Positions 39,301-54,400 of a stretch of 64,000 bases of DNA are shown here, piece after piece; position 1 is the first letter of the stretch, and every line of letters starts with the position of its first letter. Source of the DNA: Hybos culiciformis (taxonomy: Eukaryota; Arthropoda; Insecta; Diptera; Hybotidae); contig OZ023273.1 in assembly GCA_964007475.1 (NCBI GenBank), positions 12,289,922 through 12,353,921 of the forward strand, read 5' to 3'. The position numbers were made by a program, and so were the translations under genes. The notes below the pieces were generated by a model. It made no database searches, was not told the DNA's origin, and saw nothing but the letters and a program-made list of their open reading frames with translations.

Positions 39301-41325
39301 CTTTATATTATATTCAATCAAGTTTTGCAATTCATTTCTCTTGTTTATTAAACAAAATAAAAAAAAAAATAAAACTTCAGAAGAAAATTTCAATAAAAAT
39401 TATATCTTTCTATATGTACATATACTAGTATTTATTTATGACCTTTTCATTCTTTGTTCTCTCTATTTTCATTAATTTAATTGTATACATATTATATGTA
39501 TTTAAGATATTTAAATTAATTTCATTTAATTAAAATATAAAATATAATTAGGAGAATAATATTTTTTGTATGATGAAAAGGAGTGGTTTGTTCGTTATTA
39601 TTTTTTTTTAATATAATTTTCTTCTATTAATTTTATAAGTTAACTATTTGACGACCTATATAATATTTTTTGTACTATACTTATATAATAAACATAATAT
39701 TCATAATATAAAAATTATAATTTGTAAATTCTTGGTATAATAATTACGAAAATAAAAATAAAAAAAAAACAGAAAAATTTATTAAAAATTATGTTGTTAG
39801 CTTATGAAGTTAATTATGTCATAATTGTTTTGAAAATTTTGTTCTCTTTTTTTTTTGTTTGTTTATTTTTCTATCTAAAACTTAAATAAAAAAATATATA
39901 ATTAATGCCTTGAATTCTGTGTTTTCTGTTTTTATTTTTTGTTAACTTAATACTTAATGTAATAAGGGAGAAAAAATTTAGTGCATTGAAATTTTGAAAA
40001 TATAATATTATAATTTTGTTAAATTTTTTATTTTTTTGGTTAGATGGAATTATTTTGCAAGCGATGTTGTCATAGGAAAGGTGGTTGAAATGATATTATT
40101 ATATTTAAAAATATGTATATTTTATAAAATTTGTTCCAAATAAAAATAAAGCAGCAACTTATTAGAATAAACTAAAAAGAAATAAATTAAATATAAGTTT
40201 GAATGTATTAATAAAAAATAAGAATGAAAGAAATTGTTAAATTGTTTTTGCCAAACAATTTTTATAATGCAGTAGAACTAATTAATAAGATTTAAATTTA
40301 TAAATTTTTTTAATTAAAACATATTTCGAAATATTTTGAAAGCATTGCATTCTATTGCTTAGGAACTTGTGTTCGCTCAGAATAATTTTTCTATGGTAAC
40401 ATAAATTTCTTTTAAAAACTTGAGAAAAAAATTGTTCACGCAGAAGTCTGGGATTCATATAAATATTCTAAATAGTTATAATTATAATAATTATTTCATC
40501 AATAACAATATTTGAAGTTTATACACAAAAACAATTAGTAGACGAAATTCAGTAGAGGAAATTAAAGTAGGACAATTTCATATTCAACAAAATCTAGGGA
40601 CTTTGAGCAAATATTTAAAAAAAGTTTTTGTGGTCTCTCAAAATTTAAATTAAAAAGTTGAAATTGTGAATAGAATCTGTCGAAAAATATTTTACAAAAT
40701 TTTATCATAAATAAGTTTCTTTCAAGTTGTATGTTATAATAATACTAATTTTTTATTTTGGCGCGTTGTAACCTTTTATAAAAAGTGAACAAAATTTTGA
40801 AATAAATTAACATTAATTTGTGCAAACAAAATATTTAATTAATTTCCTTTTAAAATGGTAATGAAAAATAAATAATTCTTAGCATCATGATTGTACTAAC
40901 TTCAGACTAAAATAAGTTCGTTATTAGACTTGATCCATCGAGAATATGCACATTCGAGTAAAAAAAAAAATTTATTTTCTATATTTCAATGATAAGATGA
41001 GTCAAGGAGATAAAAAAAAAAATTAAATTCCCTGAAATGTTTGAAAACCATAATTCAAGGCTAAAATTGTATATTGTGAGGGTCATACGAAATGAAAATG
41101 TTTGCAGAAAAAATGCAATTTACGTCACTAATTTCTTGTATGTCGTTTAATATTTTTTCAGAAAAATTGTTACTTTTCAAGGATATATGGAAAAAAAGGA
41201 AACTATATTTAGATAAACATTTTTTTTTTCGTTATAGTTTTACTCATTTGTTATTATTATTATTTTTTTTTCTTAAACTAAGAATATTAACAAATAAAAG
41301 TTTCGTAAAATTTCTTCTGATGAAA

Positions 41326-41346
41326 ATTATTATTATTATTATTATT
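41326..41346. repeat. (ATT)7 microsatellite
   Basis: Seven ATT units ending in a T run and TTCAG, a possible splice-acceptor context. Confidence 0.85.
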
Positions 41347-42292
41347 TTTTTCAGTATCACTAATGCGGCGTATACCATTGGGTAAAAAGAAAATCAAAAC
41401 ACAATAACGTTATCGTATATAGTTTTTATAATTCGAAATTTTCTAGAGTTAATATTCTGTTTCAAATTAATTTTCTTAAAAATTTAAAAATATTTTTTTT
41501 AATTAAATTTTCTTTTATTTTAAATTTATTTTTTTTTTTTAATTTTATTTTCTAAAAATTTTTTATTTATATTTTTTTTTTGAAATTTTTTTTTTAAGAG
41601 AAAAAAACGTACTAAACCGTAAGGCGACACTGTTTTGACTAAAGCTTTTTTATGTGTAAAAATTTGTTCATATCCTTTTTAGTTGAACACAAAAAAAAAT
41701 TATTTTTTTTTTTTCAAACATCCTTATTTCGTAGAAACAAGAGCAGTTATAAAAAAAAAATTTTTTTTCAGCTTTCAGCTGCTTTACAATATATTTTCAT
41801 ATAAAATTATTTAAAATAATATTTAGTGAATTGAGGAGCAGCAGCAGTTGAAAATTTTTTATTTTTATCATAAAAATTGCAATACACATTTTCCTTTTTC
41901 TTTATTCCATAATAATAATTTTTTTTTTTTTAATATTTTGTAAATATTTATATTTGAAAAATCCTATTCAGAATAAAAAAAAATAAAAGAGGAAAACATT
42001 AAATTTTTTTTGATTAAAGATTGCTACGGAGATTTTACGGTATTGCAAAAACAGAAAAAATATCCGGTATTTAATGTTTTTGAGAAAAATTTTGGTTTTC
42101 TTTTCGTTATTTTCATTCAAAAAAATTTTCTGTTCTCTCATAATTTCTTCTTTCAAAAAAAAAAATCAACACATGACATTATCCGAAAATTTTTCTATCG
42201 GAATCAGACTCATTTAGTTTTTTTTTTCAATATCGTTAATGTTCTTAAGAAATTTTTGAAACAAAATTGTAATACTTAAATGTATTTTGAGA

Positions 42293-42323
42293 GAATATCG
42301 TATATTTTATGAATATCGTATAT
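42293..42323. repeat. Short direct repeat GAATATCGTATAT
   Basis: The 13-mer at 42293-42305 recurs at 42311-42323 (18-bp period). Confidence 0.7.
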
Positions 42324-44656
42324 AATGATAATTGGTTGCGTATATTTTTTAAGAATGAAATAAAATTTTCAAGAATGAAAATGTTATTTTTATTCGTTTT
42401 TAAAGTTATACTACATCTTATTTTATATCATTTAAATATAACAAAAAATTTCTAGAAATAAATTACATTTAAAAAAATAAAACTAAAAATTATTCATAGC
42501 ATTATTTTAATGAAAAAACCAAAAAAAAAAAAAAAATAGTTAAAAAAGTAGCATCGTTTCCAAACTTTAAATTGTATAGTGCTATTTATGAAACAAACAT
42601 TCAGAAGTTTTAGTTGCCAAAGTTGCTGTTGTTGTGTCCTATACCCTATAGCTGACGCTCATAGTTTTTATACTATAAGTTCAACTATGTTCATTTTGAG
42701 TATATGTTTTACCTAAATTTGCTGAAAATGATGAAGATACAATATTAGACTACATTATTGTCTAAACATATAAATAAACCTTATCATCATACGAAATATT
42801 CTTATTTTGTAGTTTTAACTTCTGATTTGAATTAAATCAAGATCTAGAAATGATAACTAAAAGAGCATTACTTTATCTTAAGTCATTTAAGATTTTCATC
42901 AATGAGTTTAATAAAATGAGAGGGTATTTGTTTTTAACTGTGCATTAGAGATTCATCCTATAACTGGAAACTATATACATTTTATAAATATAAAAAAAAA
43001 ATATATATATATTTTTTTTGGACCAAATAAAATTATTGCCACAGCAAAAAAAAAAAACACTGTGTCCAAATATATTGTCTAAAATTATTTTTAATTAGAG
43101 TTTTTTTGTACTTTTTTTCATTCTTTGAAGCATATCCTTGTTGAATGCGCATGAGCTTTTTTTTCATACGTTCTTCTATATAAAAATTTTTTGTTTCAAA
43201 ATTTCATTGAATAAATTATAAGGAAATGCATTGTGAGGCTTTTGAAGTTAAACGAATTTAAAATATCGTTTTTTTTTTCTTTTACGATAAAAAATTTCTA
43301 AAAACTGAGAGTTAAATGAGAATTGAAAATTGTTTTCCTCAATTTTAATTTCGAACATAAAGAGAATTCAGAATAATTTTCCAATAACGATAAATTTGTT
43401 TTTTATCCTATCGTCATTTTCAAACTAAACTATTTTTATTTTTCTTTTAATCTCTGTGTATAGTACGAAAAAAAAAAGAAAATATTTTGTGTAAGGTCCA
43501 AACTTATTATTGTAATAATTACTATATTAGTATAAAAGGCAACCAATATTGATGGTTTACAAAGAAAAAATCAACAGACAATATAGTTTATAAATTTAGT
43601 GTTTTTTTTATATACATACATATAAAATGTATATAATGTAGTATATGCGGCAAACTTTTTCTCATTTCAGTTTAACTAAACATTTATTTAAGTCTGATTG
43701 TGTTAATTATTATGACCACTCCAAGAATAAAATATTAAATAATTATTTTATTTCACAAAAAGTTACACTACAGTTTTGTTATTAAACATCGAAATCAAAT
43801 GTAAAATCAAAAACTCATTCTACTTTCAAGGGTACTTTTAATTCAAAGATATTTTATTGAAATTGAATTTTGTTTTATATAATATTGTCAAATTAATCAA
43901 TATCCATAATTAAAATTGGTGATTTACGTAATGTTATAATAATGTTATTAAATGACAATAATTATAATAATTGAGATTAACATAAAACAAATTTCGAATA
44001 TAATTTTTTTTTTGTTTTATATTATCAAATAATAATAGTTTTTCCAACTAAGGTTTGACATCTGAATAAATTTTATATAATTTTCTATAGTCTTATTATC
44101 TTAAGTGGAATAATTTATACTACTAGTGAACGCAAGTTATTTTAACCCGCATATTATGCTTTTAACATATTACTTTTTGTGTTATTAGATTATTCGCATA
44201 AAATTTTTATTTTTTTTTTGCAATCATTTCCCAAAAGGTTAAAAGTTACATCATAAAATATATGGTTTTGCCTTCTTTTAGAAAACAAATAAAATCAATA
44301 AGTTATTATTTAATTTTGAAAGCATAAAAAAAAAAATAAATTTTTTTTTTGATAGTTTCTTTCTTTTTTTTTTTATAAAAATTAAATTTTCATTTAACTT
44401 TTGCAAATGAAAATATTACTGAAATGTAAAACAAAACGATTTTTCAATTGCAAACCATAAATGCATCGTATCCACAATGCACAATATACAAGATTTACTG
44501 TTTACTAATTTAAATTTATTTTTTTTTATTTTGAATTCCCTGGTAGAAAATTAAAAGGAAAATATTTGTTTATTTTTCTTTTACTATTGGTTTTTCATTT
44601 GCTTTCAATTTTCATCGATTCTGATTGTTTTTGTCTTGTTAAAAATTTTACCCTCT

Positions 44657-44723
44657 ATAAATATATATATATATATATAAATATATATATGTATATTTTA
44701 TATCTATATATATGTATATATAT
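44657..44723. repeat. Interrupted (AT)n low-complexity block
   Basis: AT repeats broken by AAA, GT and TCT interruptions. They give rise to a spurious Tyr/Ile-rich frame on the plus strand. Confidence 0.8.
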
Positions 44724-47700
44724 TATCAGTGTCATCTTCAAAATATATAAAAAAAATTAATTATATCATCACATAAATGAATTATGCCAAAATGAAAGAG
44801 TTATTCGACTCAATTCAACAATTCAAAACAATTTCGTCTAAAGAATATATCAACTAGTATAAGTATAAGATTTTAAAAAGTCCTAGGATCGTTGTCGGAA
44901 TTTAATCGCATTTATCAAATAATAATTTGTAGAATTGTAAAATTTCCAGTATGAATTATATTTATATAAATATAGAGATACATATATATTGGAATTAAAA
45001 AAATCGAAAACTTTCCCAGGGAACCCTGAGATTTAATTTAATATTTCCCCTCTTAGACCTTCTTTAAATTTTAATCGTAGCTCTTTCTGTCGAATTAAAA
45101 TATAATATTATATAACAGTTTCTTATTATTTTACGATTTAGATATATAAATAATTAGCGAGATACGCGTGATTGAATAAAACAAGGGAAATTTCTACTAC
45201 AACACGGGAACTCACTTTTGATATATAAATTTCTTTCGTTCATTAAGTTTAAAATCATTTTGAGATAAAAAAAGATTTTGTGTTATAATACCTAACTGCC
45301 AATAATTTGTTAATTTATAGATTTATTCGGTCAACAAAACAGAAAAACTAATTAGTTAGACGTTATTTTCGAAATTATATAAATATATACTGCAAATAAT
45401 GAAAAGTATATTAACTATAAATATAGAAGTAAAATTAAATGTTTTAAATAAACTTCGTTCTAATCAATCAAATTTTTATTAATAAAAAAAAATATATATA
45501 TATATATATTTGAGGAAAATATTATTAGGTCTATCCAGTGTTGAAAAATATATTAAAAATCGATCGATAAAATATTGTATGTAGATGTAAAGAAACAAAA
45601 AAAAAAAAATATGTAAACATTTACAATACAATTTCATGGAATTAATTTTTAACTCTTTATTACATGCTATTTTATAATAACTGAAATTTGACCCAGGAAA
45701 GTAATTGGCGCCTTTTCAACAGCAAAGAAAAAAAAATAAAAAATTAAAATAAAATTATGAAAACTTTATAAGCATATATGTATGTAAAAGCAAATATTTT
45801 GTTAAGTAATTAATAAAGGGGTAAAATAAATAAATATTTAAATATTTTAATCTATTTGATGTGATGATTAAATCAGCTGGAAATAAAAGACTATTTTTTA
45901 AAATACATTTAAATATTAATTCGAAAATCGTTTATTTTTTGTCAGTTCATTGTTCTGAGATCAATGTAAGGAAGTCTGTCCTAATAATAAAATTTTTATA
46001 ATTGTGCGATATTTAAATATATAATGTTCTAATTAAGTATAATTTTTCCAAGAACACATTTTTTTTTCCAATAATTTCTTTTTGTTTATATAAAATTTTT
46101 TGATCTCCTTTCTAGCTTATATCTTATATACTATATAGTATATAGTATATTATTATATTTTATAATATTTATATTTTTATTTATTTTTTGTCCAATTTGA
46201 AGGGCTTTAATTTTTTTTTTATTTTTTTATGGAAAAAAAAAAAAAAATCATAATTAGCTGAATTAATTGATAAAAAATTTATAAAGTTTTTTATGCTTAA
46301 AATAATTTGATACAAAAAATTGGGGATTGCATAATTAATTTAAGAGAAGGTTTAATAAATAAATAAAAAAAAATATACTATATATATTTAGGGAATAAAA
46401 TCAATAAATTGATGAGTTTGTTATTTATTTATTAACTTTTTCACCGAAAAAAAAAGGCAATTTTAAGTTAAAAAAAAAATAATTGCTATTATTTTAAGCA
46501 TAAAATTTTGCGAAAACTTTTGCAAAGGTTCACAGGGGCGAAGGTATCCCCAAATAATTAATGATCATGAAATGGATCAATTTTTCTTATAGGTCAATTG
46601 GGCATAATGTATTTTATGGGAACTTGGCTTTTTTTGGAAATATTAAAAATTAGAAAAAATATTTCTTCTTACAACAATCTAATAGAATCCATAAAATTAA
46701 TTTCCATTACTTTAATCGTATTGATAAATTATTTGGTACTTTGGGATTTTCAGAATAACGAACTATAACAAGTTATATGCTTTTAAGCACATTTATAATT
46801 TATTTGAAATCATAACAATAATAAAATATAAAGAAACTGAAAAGGAATAATTAATTTAATCAAATCATTCCAGAAAAAAAAAATTTTTTCTCAGTTTTTG
46901 GGAAAACTAACAAGTGCAAAAAATATTTTAATCATGTCACTTCACCATTAATCGTATTAATTAATCGTTTTTTTTTTTTTTTGTATATTATATAGGGAAA
47001 CATCTTTTTGATCCTTGAAAATATTTCATCCTAATTTATTTTCTTAGACATTTTCTAAACTATCTTTTACTTTTACGTTTTTTTTTTAAGTAATATGTAT
47101 ATAATATCTATATAATATAATTAGAAATAAATTAGTATGTCAAAGCTAAAAACAAATATTTTTTAATTTCATTACAATGAAATATTTGAAAAATAGGTTT
47201 ATTTTTCGTTTTATTAAAGAAAATATATATATTTTAAGATCGAAAGCAACAAAAAAAAAAAAAATAAGTAAAAAAGAAAACATCTTGAACCTTCTTCAAA
47301 AATTATCAACAAAAAAAATCAATTGATATATGCCCTGTGGAACTATATATCAAGTCAATTTTATACTTAAATTCCAATTGAATTTGAAATGAAAATATCT
47401 TACCAATTTTATTTCTTGGCTTATAAAGTAAAGTAAAGAAGAAGAAAAAAAAAATTATCAGTGATTTTGCACAATTTCAAAACCTTTTGATAATAATTGG
47501 TAACTCTCTAACGTTACACAATTCAAATATATACGAGGGCTTATGGTGTTAATAGATGAAAATCTTTACATTGTTGAGTGAAGCAAATTCTTACTTAGAG
47601 CCTCTCAAATTCCAATAATGAACCAGAATTAAAAAAGCTTTATCATACAAATTTTATTCTTTCATTTTTTAATTAATTAAATATTTATAAATTTTAAATT

Positions 47701-48525
47701 AATATCAAAAATTCTCCCGTCGGAAGGGAAAGAAAATAATCAGCTTTATCCTTCTTCTGAAAATTTTTTAGGATTTTTTTTGATGTGGGATAGCGCAACA
47801 AACAACAGTTGATATCTGATGCAATTGTAAATTACTTCAAATTTTCGTTTATTTTTTAACTGAGTGTGTACAAAATAAAGCTTAGCCTATAAATAAAGCA
47901 TAATAAAAAACTTAACATTATTTTTTGATTATACTATAGCTAATTTATTATATGATTGATGATGATATAAAAATGAATAATAATACTTCTTCTATTATTT
48001 ATTGTTGGCAAAAGCTAAATTTACACTAAGGCGAAGAAAATACAACTTTTAGAAAATATCTAAATAAAATATCTCAATTGTTGATTTTGTTTTGTTAACA
48101 ACACAAAAAACCAATGTAAAAAAAAAAAAAGTATATTATCAATGGATTTTATGGCATAAGAGAATAAAATAGGTTTTCTTTACTTTAAAAATATACTTAC
48201 ATACATAATATTAATTTTTATGTATAGGTATGTATGTTCTTTTTTTTTATATTGCATTTAAGGTTTACAGTACCATCCACTAATAAATTTATAATTCATA
48301 TGTCAGAAAAAAAAAAAAAAACAACAATATTATATATAGAAGAATAAATCACAGTTTAATAAAACCCTAATGCAAAAATAATCAACCCACTTTACTTGAG
48401 TTGAATTAATTATATAGAAATAATATCCTGGAGGATAGTAATTTCAATTTTGATGTATATACTGAATACACATGACATATCTCTTAATATAAGATAACCC
48501 AAATTTGTTTTGAGTAAAGTTTTAA

Positions 48526-48908
48526 TTTATATACCCTATGTGTGTGTACACGTACATGAACTTGAGTATTTTTATCAACGATTAAATGAATCTAATAAAT
48601 GTTAAACTTTAAAATTCAAACTACATTATTCCAAGGTATAGAAGAAATATTTATTTTGTTGTCGGATGGGGTACGAGCCTATTTTATTGATAAAGATTTA
48701 AAAATTTTACTACCTACTATATTCTGCAGGATTTAATTGTCATAATAAATAGAATGAAAAATTAGATAGTGTGATGAATAATAATTATACTGTAAGAGAA
48801 TTTTTAAAAATGTTGTTTTCTTAATAATGAGGCACTTGATAGACAATTAGAAGTAACTACAAACAAATTCATCATTTTATATACCCTATGTGTGTTTATA
48901 TACCCTAC
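48526..48908. repeat. Direct 20-bp repeats 350 bp apart, the right one partly duplicated
   Basis: TTTATATACCCTATGTGTGT is found at 48526-48545 and again at 48876-48895, immediately followed by a partial third copy (TTTATATACCCTAC, 48895-48908). The 330-bp interior is unremarkable AT-rich sequence. Long direct repeats can be target duplications of a LINE or SINE, but no tail, head or coding remnant is visible. Confidence 0.6.
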
Positions 48909-50711
48909 TGCTAATGCTACTTAGCTGATCTAGTAAAAAAAAAGCTATAATAGTATATATAAAAGCATTGACGGCTACAAGTACAGCACAAGTATTGAAA
49001 CCTGAAATTTTTATTATTAATTCTTGAATCTATTTTTTTTTTTTGCAGATTGTCAAAAAATCTATTTAGAAAAAATAAATTTTTCAACACACAGTATGTT
49101 GTACTATGATGTTGTATAGTTCTTTCCACATAATCGTGAAACTATCTTCTTTTTCAAAAACAAACAAACAAACAGAAACAAAAAAAAAGCCAATTGATTA
49201 AATTTTAAAATGAAATGGGACACTTGTTCGTTGTCACTTTATACAATTTTCCATTTCTTATAAATATTCTTTTGTTTCTTATAATTCAGTTATTGGGTGA
49301 CACCTGTCGAAGTTTAACAAGTTTAACAAAATAATGAAGATTAATACATTTCGATTTTTTTTTTTTGTTCTTCAACACCGTTTATATGTATATACATATA
49401 ACTTTCCATAAAATAATGTTAAAAATAAAACAAAAAAAAAAAAAAAAAATAGAAAAAGAAAATAACAAGAAGCAAATCTACATTATTTAATTTATTTTCC
49501 TTTTTTTTCTCGTTTTTTTTTTTTTTGGTGGAAATTCATTATAATTCTATTTTTTATTTTCATTACACTGAACTGGAAAAAACCAAGAATTATAATCTTT
49601 GAAAATGTTTTGTTGATTTTATTATATTTGAGAATTTTATAATTGCAAAATAATAAGTTTTTTTCGTATTTTCAAGGTATTATATTTCGCTTCCTCTTAA
49701 GTTTCGAGGGCTGTATGCAAAATAGCACAAAGGTTTTTTTTGTATAAAAAAGTCAGTAAGCAAAAGTTAAAAGCTCAAAGGTTCAAAGCGCAGAACTCAT
49801 ATTAGTTATTTTTTTATTTTTTTTAGTTTTTTATATGGAAATATAGAATTAAAGGTTCTTTCTCACTTGAGCATTTTTCAAAGGTTAATTAATAATAATA
49901 ATTAATTTTTTTTTATTTTTTTTTTGTACAGTTTTAAAGTTAGTTCTGAAGTTAGTTCAGGTTCAGTTACCGGACAAGATTAACATATTTATTACAGTGG
50001 ATAAAGCTTACGCCTGTTTAGAAGCTTAAGTTTAGTTTGTAACCACATTATAATTTATGTAATTCTAAATAACTAAAAACTCCACAGATGAAAAATGCCA
50101 TAAAATTATAATAAAATAAAAATAATGTTGAATAATTTTTGTTTTCAGATTGAATTGCTATTTTTCAAGGGTAGATAACCTTTTTTTATTTTTTTTTATT
50201 TTTTTGAAGAGCCAAGCATATACCTTTTTTTTTGTGTTCCTTTGACATTCGTGTCACCTTATTTTTTAACACGAATTATAGATACATTATTATATAAAGA
50301 AATTGTAAAAATTCTATCAGAATTTAATATAAAAAATACCAATACATAAGTTGTTATTGTTACTTTTTATAGTTGTTTCATTGATGATTAGGAATAATAT
50401 ATAATATATACATATAGTAGTAAAAGTATATTCTATATAAAATATTGTATTCATTAAGAAAAAAAAATTTAAAAATTAAAAAAAAAAATTCATTGAGAGA
50501 AAAAATTAAAAACAAAGGAATAAATAATAATATATAATTTCACTATAATTTAAAAAAGTAATTATTATATATTTTTTTTTATTTTTTCCAAGTCATCATC
50601 GAACAAAGAAATTCAAAATTATTATTTTTTGAATTTAAGTACCTACTTAGTAGCATAGCAATAAACTTAAAAACTCATAATAATAAAATTATGTCAGAAG
50701 CAAAAGAGAAA

Positions 50712-50714
<3 letters not shown>

Positions 50715-50743
<29 letters not shown>
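50715..50743. repeat. (AT)n microsatellite
   Basis: Uninterrupted AT repeat; a second shorter block lies at 50773-50788. Confidence 0.9.
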
Positions 50744-50745
<2 letters not shown>

Positions 50746-51371
50746 GTACCTATATAAGTTTGTATGTATTTCTATATATATATATATAACTATTAAAAAC
50801 CAAAGAATAAAGAGAATTATTTAGCTTTGAGCTATTGCAGTACAATTATTTACCTTTTTTGAATGTTTCCTTTTTGAATTATACCTCGTTTATTATATTT
50901 TCAAAATAAAAATAAAAACAAAAAAAAAAAATGAAATGAAATTATATAAGAAAAATTATATTCTCATTTTATTATTTTTGTTCATTATAATTTTTTATTT
51001 TTTTTTTTTTTTGGTACAATTTTCTTTTTTCATTATAATAATTTTTAGTTTAAAAAATAAAATATAATTTAATTTTTTAGTTTATTAATTTTTTTTGTTT
51101 TTTTTTTTTAATATAAAAGTAAGTTAAGTTAATTTAAGGCTCTAAAAAGCAGAAGAATATAATTTTTTATTTTCATAATTTTATTTTTTTATTTTTTTCA
51201 TTTTCTTTAATTAATAATATGCATAAACGAAGCATATAAATAAACAATTTAAATTTTCTCATTATTAAAAAACATAATTTTTTTTTATTTTTTTTATTTT
51301 TTTATCCTTTGTTTTTGGTTTTCATTGTACCTTTCTCAAGGACTTAAAGGATGTTGTAATATTCATAACAT

Positions 51372-51430
51372 CATTATTATTATTGTTATTATTATTATTC
51401 TTATTATTATTCTTGTTATTATTATTATTT
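51372..51430. repeat. (ATT)n microsatellite with CTT/GTT variants
   Basis: ATT triplets with interspersed GTT and CTT units. The longest trinucleotide tract I noted in the window. Confidence 0.88.
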
Positions 51431-54400
51431 TTTTGTGTTTAAATAATAAAAAGAAAAGTAAATAGATTAAATTAAGTTTTTCTTATTGAGAAAATTTTAT
51501 TTGAAATAATTTTCAGATTTAAGAAGAATTTCAACGGAAAGAATTGTTGAAAATTTATTATTTGCCATTTATTAAAATTTTTTGTTTTTTTTTTTTTTGT
51601 TTTTTTTTCTTTTGACAAAATTATGCAAATAACTGAGCATAAATATAGAAATGAACTATATGTATATAAATAAAAAATAGAAATATAAAAAAAATATAAA
51701 GTAGAAACAATTTAACCTTTTACGTACATGATTTTAATTTTAAGAATGAGGGGAAAATTTTTAGGCCTACAGTACTGTCTCTTGTTAGGTTTTTATCCAT
51801 TGAAAATGAAATTTTAAATACTGCGGAGGAACGCTGTGTAGGAAAATTTGTCGAGTTATTCTCTATTCTATACCGATCCAGAAAATGGCATTGATTGAAA
51901 CATGAGGGGGAATTTTTAAAATAATTTACTTTTGTTATGCAATTTTTTTTTATTTTTTTTTTTTATTTTCATAATAAATACTCCTAATTAAATAATAAAT
52001 AAAAAATTATTATGTATTTTCTATTCAACAATTGAGATTTCTAAAATCATAATTTTTAGCCTATTTTGAGCCATCTTCGTTTATTATGTCAACCGACCGG
52101 TACAGAAGTTATAATTTTTTCTTCGTGGTGCTTACAACAATTTAATATTATTCGGAATCGGTTAACTTAAAACTTAAATAATAATAAGAGTAATAAGTCT
52201 TAAATTTTTTTTTTTTTATTATTTAAAAATCAAATTTTTGTCGGATTTAAAAAAAAAAATAAAATTATTAATAAATATTTTGGCATTAACTTATTTCCGG
52301 AATTAACAAATTTCCGGCATAGGATAATTTTAAAAATTTAATAATTTTATCATTTATTATTTCCTCTAAATGACGTTAAGAACTTAATCAAAATTATATT
52401 TTAAATTTTTTACTAGTAAAATATTATGCGCATTTTAATGTTAAATATTCACGTATTAATCCTTAAATTCGTTACATGCCGGTTTGCCTTAATTTCAGTT
52501 AGGCCAGGTATTTTATAAAGCCAATAAAATTGATAAATTCTAACTAACCAGAAAGTTTTCTTTATTATTTTTTAAAGATATAAATACAAAGCTCTCTTTA
52601 ATATAAAATCTATATTATTTTTGAAAAGAGATCTGTGAGTAAAAATTAATTAAAAATTTTATTTATAAAATATATGTTTTTTTTTATTCATTTTTCCTTT
52701 TTTCTTTTATTTTGCTTATTTTTACTCGGATGAAAATATTTATTTTTTATTTTATTTTAATTTTTATTTTTTGCTTTTTTTCTTTTTATTTTTCAAATGA
52801 AATTTCATAAATTTTTTTTTTTTAATGAAATCTTTTCTTTTAATTTATTAAATAAAAAACAATTAAAATAAAAGGTTATTTAATGTACTTAGAACAGCTT
52901 ATTAATTTCAAATTCAATATTTTCCCTCTGTATTTGAAAAAAAAAATAAAAAAAATAAAACGTAAATAAATAAATAAAAATAGCAGAAAATAAGAATAAA
53001 CATGACAACAGGTTCGAAAAACATTGAGACACACCTTATTTCGTAATTAATAATTCGATTTGAATTGCATTTAATAAATATAAATGTATATGTTTGTATA
53101 TTTAAAACAATGTCGCTATAATGTTACAACAATATTAAAGTAATTAAATATGCACTGAATTTAATTAAATCATAATTTAATAATGGACAAAAATAATAAT
53201 GTTTATTCGGCTGCTGAAACGAACTATCGACTATATCAATATAGGTAGTTGATTTCAAACTAAAACCAGTAAAGAATGCATAAGGAAGTAGAAAGTTTTG
53301 AAACATAATAAAAATATAATAACTCAAATAGATTTTTTAGAAAATGTCAACACAATTGTTATTCGAACTTACAGCGCTAACTATATGTCGTGTTCTTGTT
53401 TCAATGTCGAATATAAATTAAATAATAAATTCTGTATAATTTAAAATGACCACCACATCAAATCAGTCTATTTAAAAAAAAATTCTTTTAAATTAAGTTT
53501 GAATAAATCTGAATCAACAAATCGATTTAAATTGTTATCATTTATTATGAATTAGTTTCAATCAGCTTGTATGAATACCTAGGACGTTCTGTAGCATTGT
53601 TTCCTGATAGTTCTTGGATTGGTGTAGAATTTACATACAAATTTTTTTTTTGGATTAGGTTCTGGACCAGCGTGTGTTATTTCATTTAGTTCCTTGGACC
53701 AGCTGATATTGACTAAAAAAAATGCCCTGAAGTTACTACAGTACCCTGTGAAAAACACAGTATCGCTATTGAGACATAATAAACTTTGTTTCCGAAATGT
53801 CAAAATAAAATTAAATTTTCTTTTTTAAATAATTATAAATAAAAAAATAACAAAATAATTTTGAAATAAAACAATAACATAGTAATCCTCTTTTCAGATG
53901 TGACGTGAGAGGTGAGAACATTCTTTTCCTATTTTATGAAAATTACCGGATTAGCCACTGATTTTTTTTTTTTGTGTCTGTCCACGCTTTAAGTTTTGTA
54001 AACATGAAATCATTTGTATTTAAAATGTTTTAATGGATTGGAATATTGTTAAAATATGTTGAAGGTTGAATAAATATAATATATGCCGATTCTAATTGTC
54101 CACAAAATAATAATAATAATAATAGTCAGTCCTCATTCCTTTGGGGGATGATCTAATAAAAATTAGAACATATTTCTTGTTAATAAAAAACGAAAATGAA
54201 AAAAAAAAAAAAACATAAATATATATTTATGGGAATTTATTATTTTTTCTAACGAAAAATTTTTATTTTCAAAATCATGCAACTGTGATAAAAAAAAAAA
54301 AGGTCGAAGTAATAATAAACACACAAAAAAAAAATAGAATTTATTGGTCAGTCTTGGAAAGCGAATTGATAGGAAGTTAATCAAAGAAATGATTTATGAG

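Larger units (their letters stand above)
33331..48525. other. Non-coding AT-rich DNA upstream of the polyQ exon
   Basis: Long homopolymers (T21 at 35988-36008 ending in CAG) and dispersed microsatellites. No supportable gene; one 27-nt exon-like patch at 41355 is described under findings. Confidence 0.55.

Noticed and set aside
41092..41385. 97-residue plus-strand frame starting MKMFAEKMQ
   Set aside because: Starts at a real ATG and is the longest frame after the polyQ exon, but it consists largely of Phe/Leu/Ile/Lys from T and ATT runs, has no domain, and ends in an ATT microsatellite and a splice-like CAG.
53898..53911. 14-nt patch between CTCTTTTCAG and GTGAGA
   Set aside because: Good splice words, but 14 nt carries no testable coding signal and other GT sites overlap it.
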